This document shows positions 22,663 to 31,365 of a stretch of 64,000 nt of DNA, in pieces (position 1 is the stretch's first letter; each line of letters begins with the position of its first letter). The translations under genes were made by a program, and so were the position numbers. The DNA lies in assembly GCF_000241325.1 (NCBI RefSeq), contig NZ_BAEI01000032.1, positions 1 through 64,000 of the forward strand, given 5' to 3'. The DNA is from Gordonia polyisoprenivorans NBRC 16320 = JCM 10675. GTDB lineage: Bacteria; Actinomycetota; Actinomycetes; Mycobacteriales; Mycobacteriaceae. The notes beneath the pieces are model-generated. The model saw nothing but the letters and a program-made list of their open reading frames with translations. It made no database searches and was not told the DNA's origin.

Positions 22663-25013
22663 GCACCTCCGACAACGCCTACGGATTCGACGTCCACCCA
22701 TGGCAATTGCGCTGGCGCGGACTCGACATCGACATGCTCAGGCGCACCGAGACCCTCTTCGCGCTGTCCAACGGACACATCGGGTTGCGCGGCACCTTCG
22801 AGGAGGGTGAGCCGGTCGATCACCCGGGCACCTACCTCAACGGCTTCTACGAGCAGCGCGGTCTGCCGTACGCCGAAAGTGGTTACGGTTACCCCGAATC
22901 CGGGCAGACCGTGGTCAACGTCACCGACGGCAAGATCATCCGGCTGCTCGTCGAGGACGAGCCGATGGACCTGCGTTACGGTCGCACCGAGGAGCACGAG
23001 CGTGTGCTCGACTTCCGCACCGGCACGTTGCGGCGCAGCACCCTGTGGACCTCCCCGACCGGTCGCACCGTACGCATCAAGTCCGAGCGGCTGGTGTCGT
23101 TCACCAAGCGCACCATCGCCGCGATCCACTACGAGGTGGAGCCGGTCGGCGAGGACATGAAGCTGGTCCTGCAATCGGATCTGCTTGCCAACGAACCCAT
23201 TCCGACGCCGGGCAACGATCCGCGCCTCGCCGCCGCACTCGATCAGCCGCTCGTCTCGGACCTCGCGACCTGTCGCAACTACTGGGGCATCCTGGTCCAC
23301 CACACCAAGCGCTCCGGCCTGCACATGGCCGCCGGCATGGATCATCAGATCGAATTCCCGGATCGCGCAGACACTTTCATTCGCGCTGACGGCGACCTCG
23401 CGCGACTGACGGTCGCGGCCAACGTCCCCGAGGGCACCCGGCTGAGCCTGACCAAATACATCGGCTACGGCTGGTCGGCGCGGCGATCGGTGCCCGCACT
23501 GCGCGCACAGGTCGACGCCGCGCTGGCGATGGCCATGGAGACCGGCTGGGAATCGCTGAAAGCCAACCAGGCCGCCTACCTCGAGGACTTCTGGCGCGAC
23601 GCCGACATCGAGCTCGACGGCGATCCCGAACTGCAGCAGGCGATCCGGTTCGCCCTGTTCCACGTGCTGCAGGCCGGCGCCCGCGGCCAGTCGCGTGCGA
23701 TCCCGGCCAAGGGCCTCACCGGCCCCGGCTACGACGGCCACACCTTCTGGGACACCGAGAGTTTCATCCTGCCGATGCTGACCTACACGGTGCCCGCGGC
23801 AGCCGGCGAGGAGCTGCGCTGGCGCCACGCCACCATGGACAAGGCCAAGGCACGTGCCGCCGAACTCGCCCAGCGCGGCGCGATGTTCCCCTGGCGCTCG
23901 ATCAATGGCGACGAATGTTCGGGTTACTGGCCCGCGGGCACCGCGGGCGTGCACGTCAGCGCCGACATCGCCAACGCGACCGGCCGGTACCTGCGCGCCA
24001 CCCACGATGAGCAGTTCGAAACCGAATGCGGCGTCGAGATACTCGTCGAGACCGCCCGCCTGTTCGCCGGCCTCGGACATCACGACGTCAACGGGCACTT
24101 CCGGATCGACGGCATCACCGGACCCGACGAGTACACCGCCGTGGTCAACAACAACATCTTCACCAATCTCGCTGCGCAACAGAATCTTCGGGATGCGGTG
24201 GCCGCGGTGCACCGACGCCCGGATCTGGCTCAGCAGTTCGGCGTCACCAACGCCGAGTCGGCGCACTGGGAGGCCTGCGCCGACGACATGGTGATGCCCT
24301 ACGACGAGGCACTCGGTGTGCACCAGCAGTGCGAGGCGTTCACCCTGTTGGGCGCATGGGATTTCGAGGCCTCACGCGGCAAATACCCACTGTTGCTGAA
24401 CTATCCGTATTACGAGCTGTACCGCAAGCAGGTCGTCAAGCAGGCCGATCTGGTGTTCGCCATGTACCTGTTCGGGGAGAGCTTCACCCCGGAACAGAAA
24501 CTGCGGAACTTCGACTACTACTACCCACTGACGGTGCGGGATTCGTCGTTGTCGGCGTGCTGTGAGGCGGTCACCGCCGCCGAGGTCGGCTACCCCGACC
24601 TCTCCTACGATCTGCTCGTCGAATCGGTGTTCACCGACCTGCACGATCTGCATGACAACGTGGCGAGCGGTCTGCACATCGCGGCGCTGGCCGGAGCATG
24701 GATGGACTGTGTGGCCGGGTTCGGCGGCATGCGCGACTTCGGCGGCAACATCACGTTCGCGCCGAGACTGCCGACACGACTGGACTACCTGTCGTTCCGG
24801 ATGACGGTGCGCGATTCCAAGATGCTGGTCGCCATCGACAAGAGCTCGGCGACGTATCGCCTGCTCTCGGGACCCGACATCGACCTCGCGCATCACGGCG
24901 ACAAGTTCACCCTCACCGAGGGCACACCGGTCACCATGTCGATCCCGGAGATCGCCCTGCGTGAGCCCCCCAAGGCCCCGCCGGGATGCGAGCCCTACCG
25001 CCGTCAGATGTGA
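22659..25013 (+). CDS. Glycoside hydrolase family 65 disaccharide phosphorylase
   Basis: A 784-residue GH65 enzyme. The N-terminal beta-sandwich domain begins WQLRWRGLDIDMLRRTETLF, followed by ALSNGHIGLRGTFEEGEP. The (alpha/alpha)6 catalytic barrel includes GYDGHTFWDTESFILPML. The general acid Glu is in GITGPDEYTAVVNNN (Glu at about 491), and a phosphate-binding region lies towards the end. Family members phosphorolyse maltose, trehalose or kojibiose to beta-glucose 1-phosphate. The coupled beta-phosphoglucomutase upstream supports a product of the beta anomer. The exact disaccharide cannot be set from sequence. It converges on the esterase gene with a 33-base gap. Confidence 0.9.
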   Translation: MSTSDNAYGFDVHPWQLRWRGLDIDMLRRTETLFALSNGHIGLRGTFEEGEPVDHPGTYLNGFYEQRGLPYAESGYGYPESGQTVVNVTDGKIIRLLVEDEPMDLRYGRTEEHERVLDFRTGTLRRSTLWTSPTGRTVRIKSERLVSFTKRTIAAIHYEVEPVGEDMKLVLQSDLLANEPIPTPGNDPRLAAALDQPLVSDLATCRNYWGILVHHTKRSGLHMAAGMDHQIEFPDRADTFIRADGDLARLTVAANVPEGTRLSLTKYIGYGWSARRSVPALRAQVDAALAMAMETGWESLKANQAAYLEDFWRDADIELDGDPELQQAIRFALFHVLQAGARGQSRAIPAKGLTGPGYDGHTFWDTESFILPMLTYTVPAAAGEELRWRHATMDKAKARAAELAQRGAMFPWRSINGDECSGYWPAGTAGVHVSADIANATGRYLRATHDEQFETECGVEILVETARLFAGLGHHDVNGHFRIDGITGPDEYTAVVNNNIFTNLAAQQNLRDAVAAVHRRPDLAQQFGVTNAESAHWEACADDMVMPYDEALGVHQQCEAFTLLGAWDFEASRGKYPLLLNYPYYELYRKQVVKQADLVFAMYLFGESFTPEQKLRNFDYYYPLTVRDSSLSACCEAVTAAEVGYPDLSYDLLVESVFTDLHDLHDNVASGLHIAALAGAWMDCVAGFGGMRDFGGNITFAPRLPTRLDYLSFRMTVRDSKMLVAIDKSSATYRLLSGPDIDLAHHGDKFTLTEGTPVTMSIPEIALREPPKAPPGCEPYRRQM

Positions 25014-25046
25014 GAACCCTGGTGGTCCCCGATCTTGGCGTTACCG

Positions 25047-26162
25047 TCAGTGCGTCTGGGCCGCTTGCGGATCCGAGATGACGTAGCGGTCGGCGAGTTC
25101 GCCGAGTTCACGCAGCACCCGCTTGGACGACTCCGCCCACGGCATGAGGATCGGGAAGACGTGGAACATGCCACGCTCCTCCCTGCCGGTCACCGGCACC
25201 CCGGCGGCCTCGAGGTTCTCGACGAATTGCCGGATGCCGTCGCGGAACATCTCGACCTCACCCCAGCAGACGAACGTCGGTGGGAACCACTGCGGGTCGG
25301 GATGGCCGTAGACCGCGGAGACCCGGTCGTCGTTGGGCTGCACCCCGCGCAGGTAGGGCGCGACGGGGATGCTCCACGGCAGGATGTCGTACGGCGCGTT
25401 CTCGACGATGGAATCGTGGTCGAGATCGAGGTCGATCTCCGGTGAGAACAGGGCCAGCGCGGCCGGTTTGGGGAGATCGTGATCGCGGAGGTAGGCCACG
25501 AGCGAGGTGGCGAGCCCACCACCGCCGGAGTCTCCGGCAACCACCAGATGCTTGGGGTCGACCCCTCGCGCGAGCAGCCCGCGGTAGACGTCGGCGGCGT
25601 CGTGTACCCCGGCCGGGAACGGGAATTCCGGCGCCATCCGGTAGTCGGCGATGAATATCTCGAACCCGGTGAGGCGGACGAGGGCGGCGGCGAACGCGCC
25701 GTACATCATCGGTGAGGTACCGATGTAGCCGCCGCCGTGCAGATACAGCATGGTGCCGTCGATGGCCTTCTTCTGCTCGGCGTCGTCGACGTAGGAGTCG
25801 GTGGAATCCTTGGCGCGACACCAGATCCCCGGAATCCCGGCGATCTCGTCGGCGACGATCTCGACCTTGCCGGCCAGACCGACGACCGGTGGGAGCACGA
25901 TCTTGCAGATGTCGTCGATGAATTTCTCCATCGAACGGAACTCCTCGATCGGCAGACCCATCGAATAGCCCATGAACGCGCGGATCGTCTGTCGGGTCAC
26001 CGACTGTCCGAGGTTGTCCAGGAGGCCGCCGGGACCGCTCCACGGCTTCTGGAACGGGACCCGCGCGAGTCCGTTGAGCATGCTCTCGGCCAGACCCACC
26101 ACGGCCAGCGCGCTCACGGGTCCGGATGCGGTCGCTACCTCGGGACGATCAGCCATCACCAT
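25047..26162 (-). CDS. Alpha/beta hydrolase, hormone-sensitive-lipase type (paralogue 1)
   Basis: A 371-residue esterase of the HSL/acetyl-hydrolase group. It has YLHGGGYIGTSP (oxyanion hole), GDSGGGGLATS (nucleophile Ser), and a C-terminal GMFHVFPILMPWA His. The first ~100 residues form a helical cap with LNGLARVPF and FMGYSMGLPIEEFRSMEK. It lacks a signal peptide. It lies directly beside a same-length paralogue (26220-27335) sharing long identical stretches such as IADYRMAPEFPFPAGVHDAA. The pair therefore looks like a tandem duplication. It probably acts on acyl esters or membrane lipids. The ATG at 26162 (or the one two codons on, at 26156) is shared in form with the paralogue. Confidence 0.85.
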   Translation of the reverse strand: MVMADRPEVATASGPVSALAVVGLAESMLNGLARVPFQKPWSGPGGLLDNLGQSVTRQTIRAFMGYSMGLPIEEFRSMEKFIDDICKIVLPPVVGLAGKVEIVADEIAGIPGIWCRAKDSTDSYVDDAEQKKAIDGTMLYLHGGGYIGTSPMMYGAFAAALVRLTGFEIFIADYRMAPEFPFPAGVHDAADVYRGLLARGVDPKHLVVAGDSGGGGLATSLVAYLRDHDLPKPAALALFSPEIDLDLDHDSIVENAPYDILPWSIPVAPYLRGVQPNDDRVSAVYGHPDPQWFPPTFVCWGEVEMFRDGIRQFVENLEAAGVPVTGREERGMFHVFPILMPWAESSKRVLRELGELADRYVISDPQAAQTH

Positions 26163-26219
26163 GCGGCCAGCCTAGGCGCCGTGTGCGCGAGGCCGCTTGT
26201 CGGTCGGCTGGTGCGCTCG

Positions 26220-27335
26220 TCAGTGGGTGGGTACGGCGGCCGGGTCGGGGGTGACGTGGCGGTCGACGAACTCGTCGAGTTCGCGGTACACCTCGTGCGA
26301 ACTCTCCGCCCACGGCATCAGGATCGGGAAGACGTGGAACATGCCGCGTTCTTCCAGCGACATGACCTCGATGTCGGCGGCGCGCAGGGTCTCCACGAAT
26401 TCGCGGATGGGATCACGGAACATCTCGTCGGCACCCCACGTCACGAAGGTCGGCGGGAACCACCGCGCGTCCGGTTCGGCTTTCGTCATCGACACGCGCG
26501 TGTCATCGGGTGAGACGCCATGCAGATAGGGCGTGACGGGCACGTTCCAGGGCAGGATGTCGGTCTTGGCGTTGTCGGTGATCGACGGGTGGTCGAGATC
26601 GAGATCGACCTCCGGGGAGAACAGCGCCAGAGCCGCCGGGCGCGGCGCCCCGATCTCCGACAGGTAGGTGACCAGCGAGGTCGCCAACCCGCCGCCGCCC
26701 GAATCACCGGCGATGACGAGGTGATCGGCGTCGACGCCACGCTCGAGCAGTCCGCGGTAGACATCGGCGGCGTCGTGCACCCCGGCGGGGAACGGGAACT
26801 CCGGTGCCATCCGGTAGTCGGCGATGAAGACCTCGCATCCGGTGCCGCTGCACAGAGATGCGGCGAAGGCCGAGTACATCATCGGGGTGGTCCCGATGTA
26901 TCCGCCGCCGTGCAGGTAGAGGATGGTGCCGTCGATGGTCTTCTTCTGCGCGTCGTCGTCGACGAAGGCATCCGAACTCGCCCGTGATCGCACCCACAGC
27001 CCGGGTACCCCGTTGATCTCGTCGTCGGTGACCTCGACGTCGTCGGTGAGGTGGATGAACGGTGGGATGACCGTCCGGCACAGTTCGTCGAGCACCTTCT
27101 CCATCGACCGGAATTCCTCGATGGGCAGGCCGACGATGTAGCCCATGAACGAGCGCACGGCCTGACGCGTGACCGACTGCCCCACGTTGTCGAGTAGTCC
27201 GCCCGGCCCCTGCCAGAACCGGCGGAACGGCACGCGGGCCAGGCCGTTGAGCATGCTGTCGGCCAAGCCGACCATGGTCAACGCCGTCACCGGCGCCGAT
27301 GCGGTTGCGACCCCGGGACGATCAGCCATCACCAT
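26220..27335 (-). CDS. Alpha/beta hydrolase, hormone-sensitive-lipase type (paralogue 2)
   Basis: A 371-residue paralogue of the downstream esterase. It has the same motifs (YLHGGGYIGTTP, GDSGGGGLATS, GMFHVFPILMPWAE) and the same start MVMADRPGVATAS. Substitutions cluster in the mid-protein cap (HLTDDVEVTDDEINGVPG) and near the C-terminus, so substrate range has probably diverged. The 57-base gap to paralogue 1 suggests one transcript. A longer frame reaching to 27683 exists, but the aligned start of the sister gene fixes 27335. It is divergent from metG, with an unusual inverted repeat in the shared upstream region. Confidence 0.85.
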   Translation of the reverse strand: MVMADRPGVATASAPVTALTMVGLADSMLNGLARVPFRRFWQGPGGLLDNVGQSVTRQAVRSFMGYIVGLPIEEFRSMEKVLDELCRTVIPPFIHLTDDVEVTDDEINGVPGLWVRSRASSDAFVDDDAQKKTIDGTILYLHGGGYIGTTPMMYSAFAASLCSGTGCEVFIADYRMAPEFPFPAGVHDAADVYRGLLERGVDADHLVIAGDSGGGGLATSLVTYLSEIGAPRPAALALFSPEVDLDLDHPSITDNAKTDILPWNVPVTPYLHGVSPDDTRVSMTKAEPDARWFPPTFVTWGADEMFRDPIREFVETLRAADIEVMSLEERGMFHVFPILMPWAESSHEVYRELDEFVDRHVTPDPAAVPTH

Positions 27336-27436
27336 GGGGCCAGGGTATCGGGTGATGTCCGGATCGGCCCGGTCATCCGCGACCGGCGGGGCCTTGGCGG
27401 CACGCCCACGTCCCGGAGCCCGGAGCCTGAGCCGGA

Positions 27437-27521
27437 GTACGAATACAACTTCCACGGAATAGGGTGAAAACAGCCGAAAATCGGGGTCGGTACCCCGCTG
27501 CGGTGGAAGCTGTATTCGTAC
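27437..27521. repeat. Long inverted repeat in the esterase/metG divergent region
   Basis: 21-base arms (27437-27457 and 27501-27521), running GTACGAATACA... and ...TGTATTCGTAC, match at 19 of 21 positions around 43 bases. A smaller GGGGTCGGTACCCC pseudo-palindrome lies in the centre. The 292 bases between the two genes hold no other feature I can support, except a probable -10 (TATCCT, 27613-27618) placed for leaderless metG. Confidence 0.8.
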
Positions 27522-27627
27522 ACCGCTCAGCGGCGACCGGGAGCCGCGGGATTCGCCGACGTTCGCGCTGACCAGAGCGTGACGGGGTGGGCTGCGGCCG
27601 GGAGCGACCCCGTATCCTGTCATCACT

Positions 27628-29232
27628 ATGCCCAGTGACCTGACCAGCACCGACGCCCCAACTTCGCCGGACGCCCCGACCACGGACGCGACCGCCTCGC
27701 ACGGAGCGGGCCGCCCGTACTACCTCACCACCGCGATCGCCTACCCCAACGGCGCACCGCACATCGGGCACGCCTACGAGTACATCTCCGCCGACGCGTT
27801 GGCCCGGTTCAAGCGGCTCGACGGCTTCGACGTGCGCTTCCTCACCGGCACCGATGTGCACGGGCAGAAGATGCAGCAGACCGCGGAGAAGGAGGGCATC
27901 CCGACCGCAGAGCTCGCCAACCGCAACTCCGACCGGTTTCAGGAGCTGCAGGATCGTCTCGGTTCGAGTTATCACCGTTTCATCCGGACCTCCGACGAGG
28001 ATCACAAACGGGCATCGGCGGCGATCTGGCAGCGCATGGTCGACGCCGGCGACATCTACCTCGACACGTACTCCGGCTGGTACGACGTGCGCGACGAGAT
28101 GTTCTACGCCGAGGGCGACACCGAGGTCGACGACGCCGGGCAGCGCGTGGCCACCGACACCCGTCACGTCCTGACCTGGACCGAGGAGCAGAGCTTCTTC
28201 TTCCGGCTGTCGGCGTATCAGGACAAGTTGCTCGATCTCTACGAGAGCCACCCGGAGTTCGTCGGGCCCGACGTGCGGCGCAATGAGGTGGTGAGCTTCG
28301 TCAAGGGTGGGCTGACCGATCTGTCGGTGTCGCGCACCACCTTTGACTGGGGTGTGCCGGTGCCCGGGCATCCCGATCACGTCATGTACGTGTGGGTCGA
28401 CGCGCTGACCAACTATCTGACGGGCGCGGGTTTTCCCGACGACGAGGCCACCTACGAACGGTATTGGCCGGCCGATCTGCACATCATCGGCAAGGACATC
28501 ATCCGCTTCCACTGCGTGTACTGGCCGGCGTTCCTGATGAGCGCAGGCCTGCCGCTGCCCAAACGTGTGTTCGCCCACGGCTTCTTGTTCAACCGCGGCG
28601 AGAAGATGAGCAAGTCCGTCGGCAACGTCGTCGACCCGGACAACCTCATCGACGAGTTCGGTCTCGATCCGGTGCGGTACTTCTTTCTGCGCGAGGTGTC
28701 CTATGGGCAGGACGGGTCGTACTCGGCGGAGGCGATCGTCTCGCGGATCAACGCCGACCTGGCCAACGAGTTCGGCAACCTCGCCCAGCGCACCCTGTCG
28801 ATGATCGGCAAGTACTTCGACGGCGCGGTGCCGGCTCCGGCCGAGTTCACCGAGGACGATCGGCGATTGCTCACGGCCACAGACGAATTGCTACCGAAGA
28901 TGCGTGAGCACTTCGACGCCCAGGCGATTCATCTCGGTCTCGAGACGCTGTGGACGACGCTGGCCGAGACCAACCGCTACATCTCCGCACAGGAACCGTG
29001 GAAACTGGCCAAGACCGATCTGGCGCGCACCGGCACCGTGCTCTACGTGTGCGCCGAGGTTGTGCGTGTGGTGTCCCTGTTGGCCCAGCCGGTCATGCCG
29101 ACGGCCTGCGGCACACTGCTCGATCTGCTGCGCGTCGGCGACCACCGCGACTTCGCGGCCGTCGCGCAGCGACTGGTGCCGGGAACCGAACTACCCAAGC
29201 CCGCACCGGTTTTCCCTCGTTACGAGGCGTGA
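27628..29232 (+). CDS. metG: Methionyl-tRNA synthetase
   Basis: A 534-residue class I tRNA synthetase charging tRNA-Met. The signature HIGH-type motif PHIGHAYEY is at about 44-52, the [18 protein letters not shown] segment follows, and KMSKS is at 326-330 ([13 protein letters not shown]). An anticodon-binding helical domain ends the protein; no C-terminal tRNA-binding EMAP domain is present, as in the ~520-residue mycobacterial enzyme. The first ~28 residues ([15 protein letters not shown]) are an unconserved tail, so the real start could be later. TATCCT ten bases before the ATG suggests a leaderless transcript. pabB follows after 10 bases. Confidence 0.95.
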   Translation: MPSDLTSTDAPTSPDAPTTDATASHGAGRPYYLTTAIAYPNGAPHIGHAYEYISADALARFKRLDGFDVRFLTGTDVHGQKMQQTAEKEGIPTAELANRNSDRFQELQDRLGSSYHRFIRTSDEDHKRASAAIWQRMVDAGDIYLDTYSGWYDVRDEMFYAEGDTEVDDAGQRVATDTRHVLTWTEEQSFFFRLSAYQDKLLDLYESHPEFVGPDVRRNEVVSFVKGGLTDLSVSRTTFDWGVPVPGHPDHVMYVWVDALTNYLTGAGFPDDEATYERYWPADLHIIGKDIIRFHCVYWPAFLMSAGLPLPKRVFAHGFLFNRGEKMSKSVGNVVDPDNLIDEFGLDPVRYFFLREVSYGQDGSYSAEAIVSRINADLANEFGNLAQRTLSMIGKYFDGAVPAPAEFTEDDRRLLTATDELLPKMREHFDAQAIHLGLETLWTTLAETNRYISAQEPWKLAKTDLARTGTVLYVCAEVVRVVSLLAQPVMPTACGTLLDLLRVGDHRDFAAVAQRLVPGTELPKPAPVFPRYEA

Positions 29233-29242
29233 TCGTTCCGGC

Positions 29243-30442
29243 ATGACGGCCACCGCGCTCGACGTTCTGCGGTCGTTGCGGCACGCGGCGAAAGAGGGCG
29301 TGCCCGGTCCGGCGGCACTCATCGGCGACTGGTGGGATGCCGACGCGGTGATCGCGCCGTCGATCGAGATTCGCGCCGGGTCGGGCCCACCCGACCGCAC
29401 CGACCGATTCTGGTTGGGCTACTGCGGTTTCGGTGGTTCACACGCACCCGCGGCCACGCTGCCGTCGTGTGCGGGCGGACTCACCGAGCGTCTACTGGTA
29501 CTGCGCGACGGGCAGTGGCGACACGTGTCGGTGGATGGCTCACCGCAGCCCGGCTGGGTGACCCGGGCGATGGACGACGCCGCGCTGGGTCGGGTCGGCG
29601 GAAACCCGCCGCGTTCGGAGTTGATGTGTTCGGGGTCGCGGTGGTCGGCACGATGGACGCCACCGGATCACGCGCACCACGTCGAGGCCATCGAGAAGTG
29701 TCTGGAGGCGATCCGCGCCGGCGACATCTACCAGGCGTGCGTGTGCACCCGCTTCACCGGCCACCTCGAGGGGTCGGCCTTGGAGTTCTATCTCGACCTC
29801 ACCGGCGCGACCCGTCCGGCCAAATCGGCCTTCCTGCAAGGTGAGTGGGGTGCGGTCGCGAGTTTCTCGCCGGAGACGTTCCTGCGCCGGACCGGCAACA
29901 TCGTCTCGTCGTCGCCGATCAAGGGCACCATCGCCGCCGACGCCGACCCGAGCCTGTTGTCGGCGTCGACGAAGGACATCGCCGAGAACATCATGATCGT
30001 CGACCTCGTCCGCAACGACCTCGGGCGCGTCGCGGTCACCGGATCGGTGCGAGTCGCCGACCTCCTCACCGTCGTCCCGGCACCCGGTGTGTGGCACCTG
30101 GTGTCGCGGGTGGAGGCGATCGTGGCGCCCGACGTCGGCAATTCCCGACTCCTCGACGCCACCTGGCCACCGGCCTCGGTCACCGGCACCCCGAAACTAC
30201 GTGCGCGCGAGCTGCTCGCGGAATGGGAATCGTCGCCGCGCGGAGTGTATTGCGGCGCAGTCGGTTTCGCCGGACCCGACGCGCTCCTGGATCTCAACGT
30301 CGCCATCCGCACCGTCGAGATATCCCCCGGCGGCGGGCTGGAGCTCGGCGTCGGCGGCGGCATCACCATCGACTCCGATCCCGAACGTGAATGGCAGGAG
30401 TGCCTGGACAAGGCGGCCAGCATCATCTCCGCACAGGCCTGA
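29243..30442 (+). CDS. pabB: Aminodeoxychorismate synthase component I (chorismate-binding enzyme)
   Basis: A 399-residue chorismate-binding enzyme that, with a glutaminase subunit, makes 4-amino-4-deoxychorismate for folate. The C-terminal domain has IRAGDIYQACVCTRF and the PabB-type SSPIKGTIAADADP. The Lys of PIKGT marks aminodeoxychorismate rather than anthranilate synthase. MIVDLVRNDLGRVAVTGSV and ASVTGTPKLRARELL complete the active site. The N-terminal ~120 residues are divergent. It follows metG by 10 bases, a likely two-gene operon, and converges on rsmI with a 16-base gap. The glutaminase partner is not in this window. Confidence 0.88.
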   Translation: MTATALDVLRSLRHAAKEGVPGPAALIGDWWDADAVIAPSIEIRAGSGPPDRTDRFWLGYCGFGGSHAPAATLPSCAGGLTERLLVLRDGQWRHVSVDGSPQPGWVTRAMDDAALGRVGGNPPRSELMCSGSRWSARWTPPDHAHHVEAIEKCLEAIRAGDIYQACVCTRFTGHLEGSALEFYLDLTGATRPAKSAFLQGEWGAVASFSPETFLRRTGNIVSSSPIKGTIAADADPSLLSASTKDIAENIMIVDLVRNDLGRVAVTGSVRVADLLTVVPAPGVWHLVSRVEAIVAPDVGNSRLLDATWPPASVTGTPKLRARELLAEWESSPRGVYCGAVGFAGPDALLDLNVAIRTVEISPGGGLELGVGGGITIDSDPEREWQECLDKAASIISAQA

Positions 30443-30458
30443 CGCCACGAGTCGCCGG

Positions 30459-31310
30459 TCAGTCCACCGATCGTGCCGCCAGCACCGCCTCGTACACATC
30501 GCGTCGAGAGGCGTTGGTGCCCTTGACGACCTGCGCGCACGCGTCTTTCAAACGCATTCCGTCGTCGGCGAGTGCCGTTGCACGGGTGACGAGTTCGTCG
30601 AGGTCGGGTTCGCCGGCAACGGCACCGGCGAGCACCACGGTGATCTCCCCTCTGACCCCGTCGGCGGCCCACGCGGCCAGTTCGGCGAGCGTTCCGCGCC
30701 GCACTTCCTCGTAGGTCTTGGTCAGCTCACGGCACACCGCCGCCCGACGCTCCGGGCCGAGGACCTCGACGGCGTCGGCGAGACAGTCGGCGAGTCGGTG
30801 CGGCGATTCGAAGAACACAGCGCTGCGTGACTCGTCGCGCAGCACGCCCAGCCAGTCGCGGCGCGCCCCGGACTTGCGGGGTGCGAACCCCTCGAAGCAG
30901 AACCGTTCCGACGGCATCCCCGACACCGCCAGCGCGGTGGTGACCGCCGACGGCCCGGGCAGTGCGGTCACCCGCAGTCCGGCGTCGGCGCAGGCCACGA
31001 CGATGCGATAGCCGGGGTCGCTGACCGACGGCATGCCGGCGTCGGTGATCAGCAGCACCGTGGCGCCGGCGGCGATGGCCTCCACGAGGCGCGGTGTGCG
31101 GGCGGCCTCGACCTGGTCGTAGTAGCTGATGAGTTCACCGGCGATGGTCACCTCCAGCCCGGCGGCCAGGGCGCGGGCGCGGCGGGTGTCCTCGGCGGCG
31201 ACGATGTCGGCGGTGCGCAGGGCCTCGACCAGGCGAGGTGACGCGTCGTCGTATCGGCCCATCGGGGTGGCCGCGAGCACCAGGGCACCCGTCGGCGACG
31301 GCGAAGTCAT
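30459..31310 (-). CDS. rsmI: 16S rRNA (cytidine1402-2'-O)-methyltransferase
   Basis: A 283-residue SAM-dependent methyltransferase of the tetrapyrrole-methylase fold. RsmI signatures are LVLAATPMGRYDDASPRLVE, AEDTRRARAL, LITDAGMPSVSDPGYRIV and LPGPSAVTTALAVSGMPSERF. The family modifies the decoding centre of the small ribosomal subunit. It is divergent from the protein mannosyltransferase gene, 55 bases apart, the same arrangement recalled for Rv1003/Rv1002c in M. tuberculosis. Confidence 0.93.
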   Translation of the reverse strand: MTSPSPTGALVLAATPMGRYDDASPRLVEALRTADIVAAEDTRRARALAAGLEVTIAGELISYYDQVEAARTPRLVEAIAAGATVLLITDAGMPSVSDPGYRIVVACADAGLRVTALPGPSAVTTALAVSGMPSERFCFEGFAPRKSGARRDWLGVLRDESRSAVFFESPHRLADCLADAVEVLGPERRAAVCRELTKTYEEVRRGTLAELAAWAADGVRGEITVVLAGAVAGEPDLDELVTRATALADDGMRLKDACAQVVKGTNASRRDVYEAVLAARSVD

Positions 31311-31365
31311 CCCGCAAGCCTACGGCCTGGCCGGTCGCCGTCCGGCGACCATTACGATCGGACGA

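Noticed and set aside
22557..24323. 588-codon open frame antisense to the GH65 gene
   Set aside because: Composition follows the third-position GC bias of the sense gene; no family motif; the GH65 protein has a complete domain structure.
27336..27627. T-box or other riboswitch before metG
   Set aside because: No T-box core is seen, and the inverted repeat ends 106 bases before the ATG of a probably leaderless gene.
26220..27683. Extended 487-residue start for esterase paralogue 2
   Set aside because: The extension passes through the inverted repeat and lacks counterpart in the equal-length sister gene.
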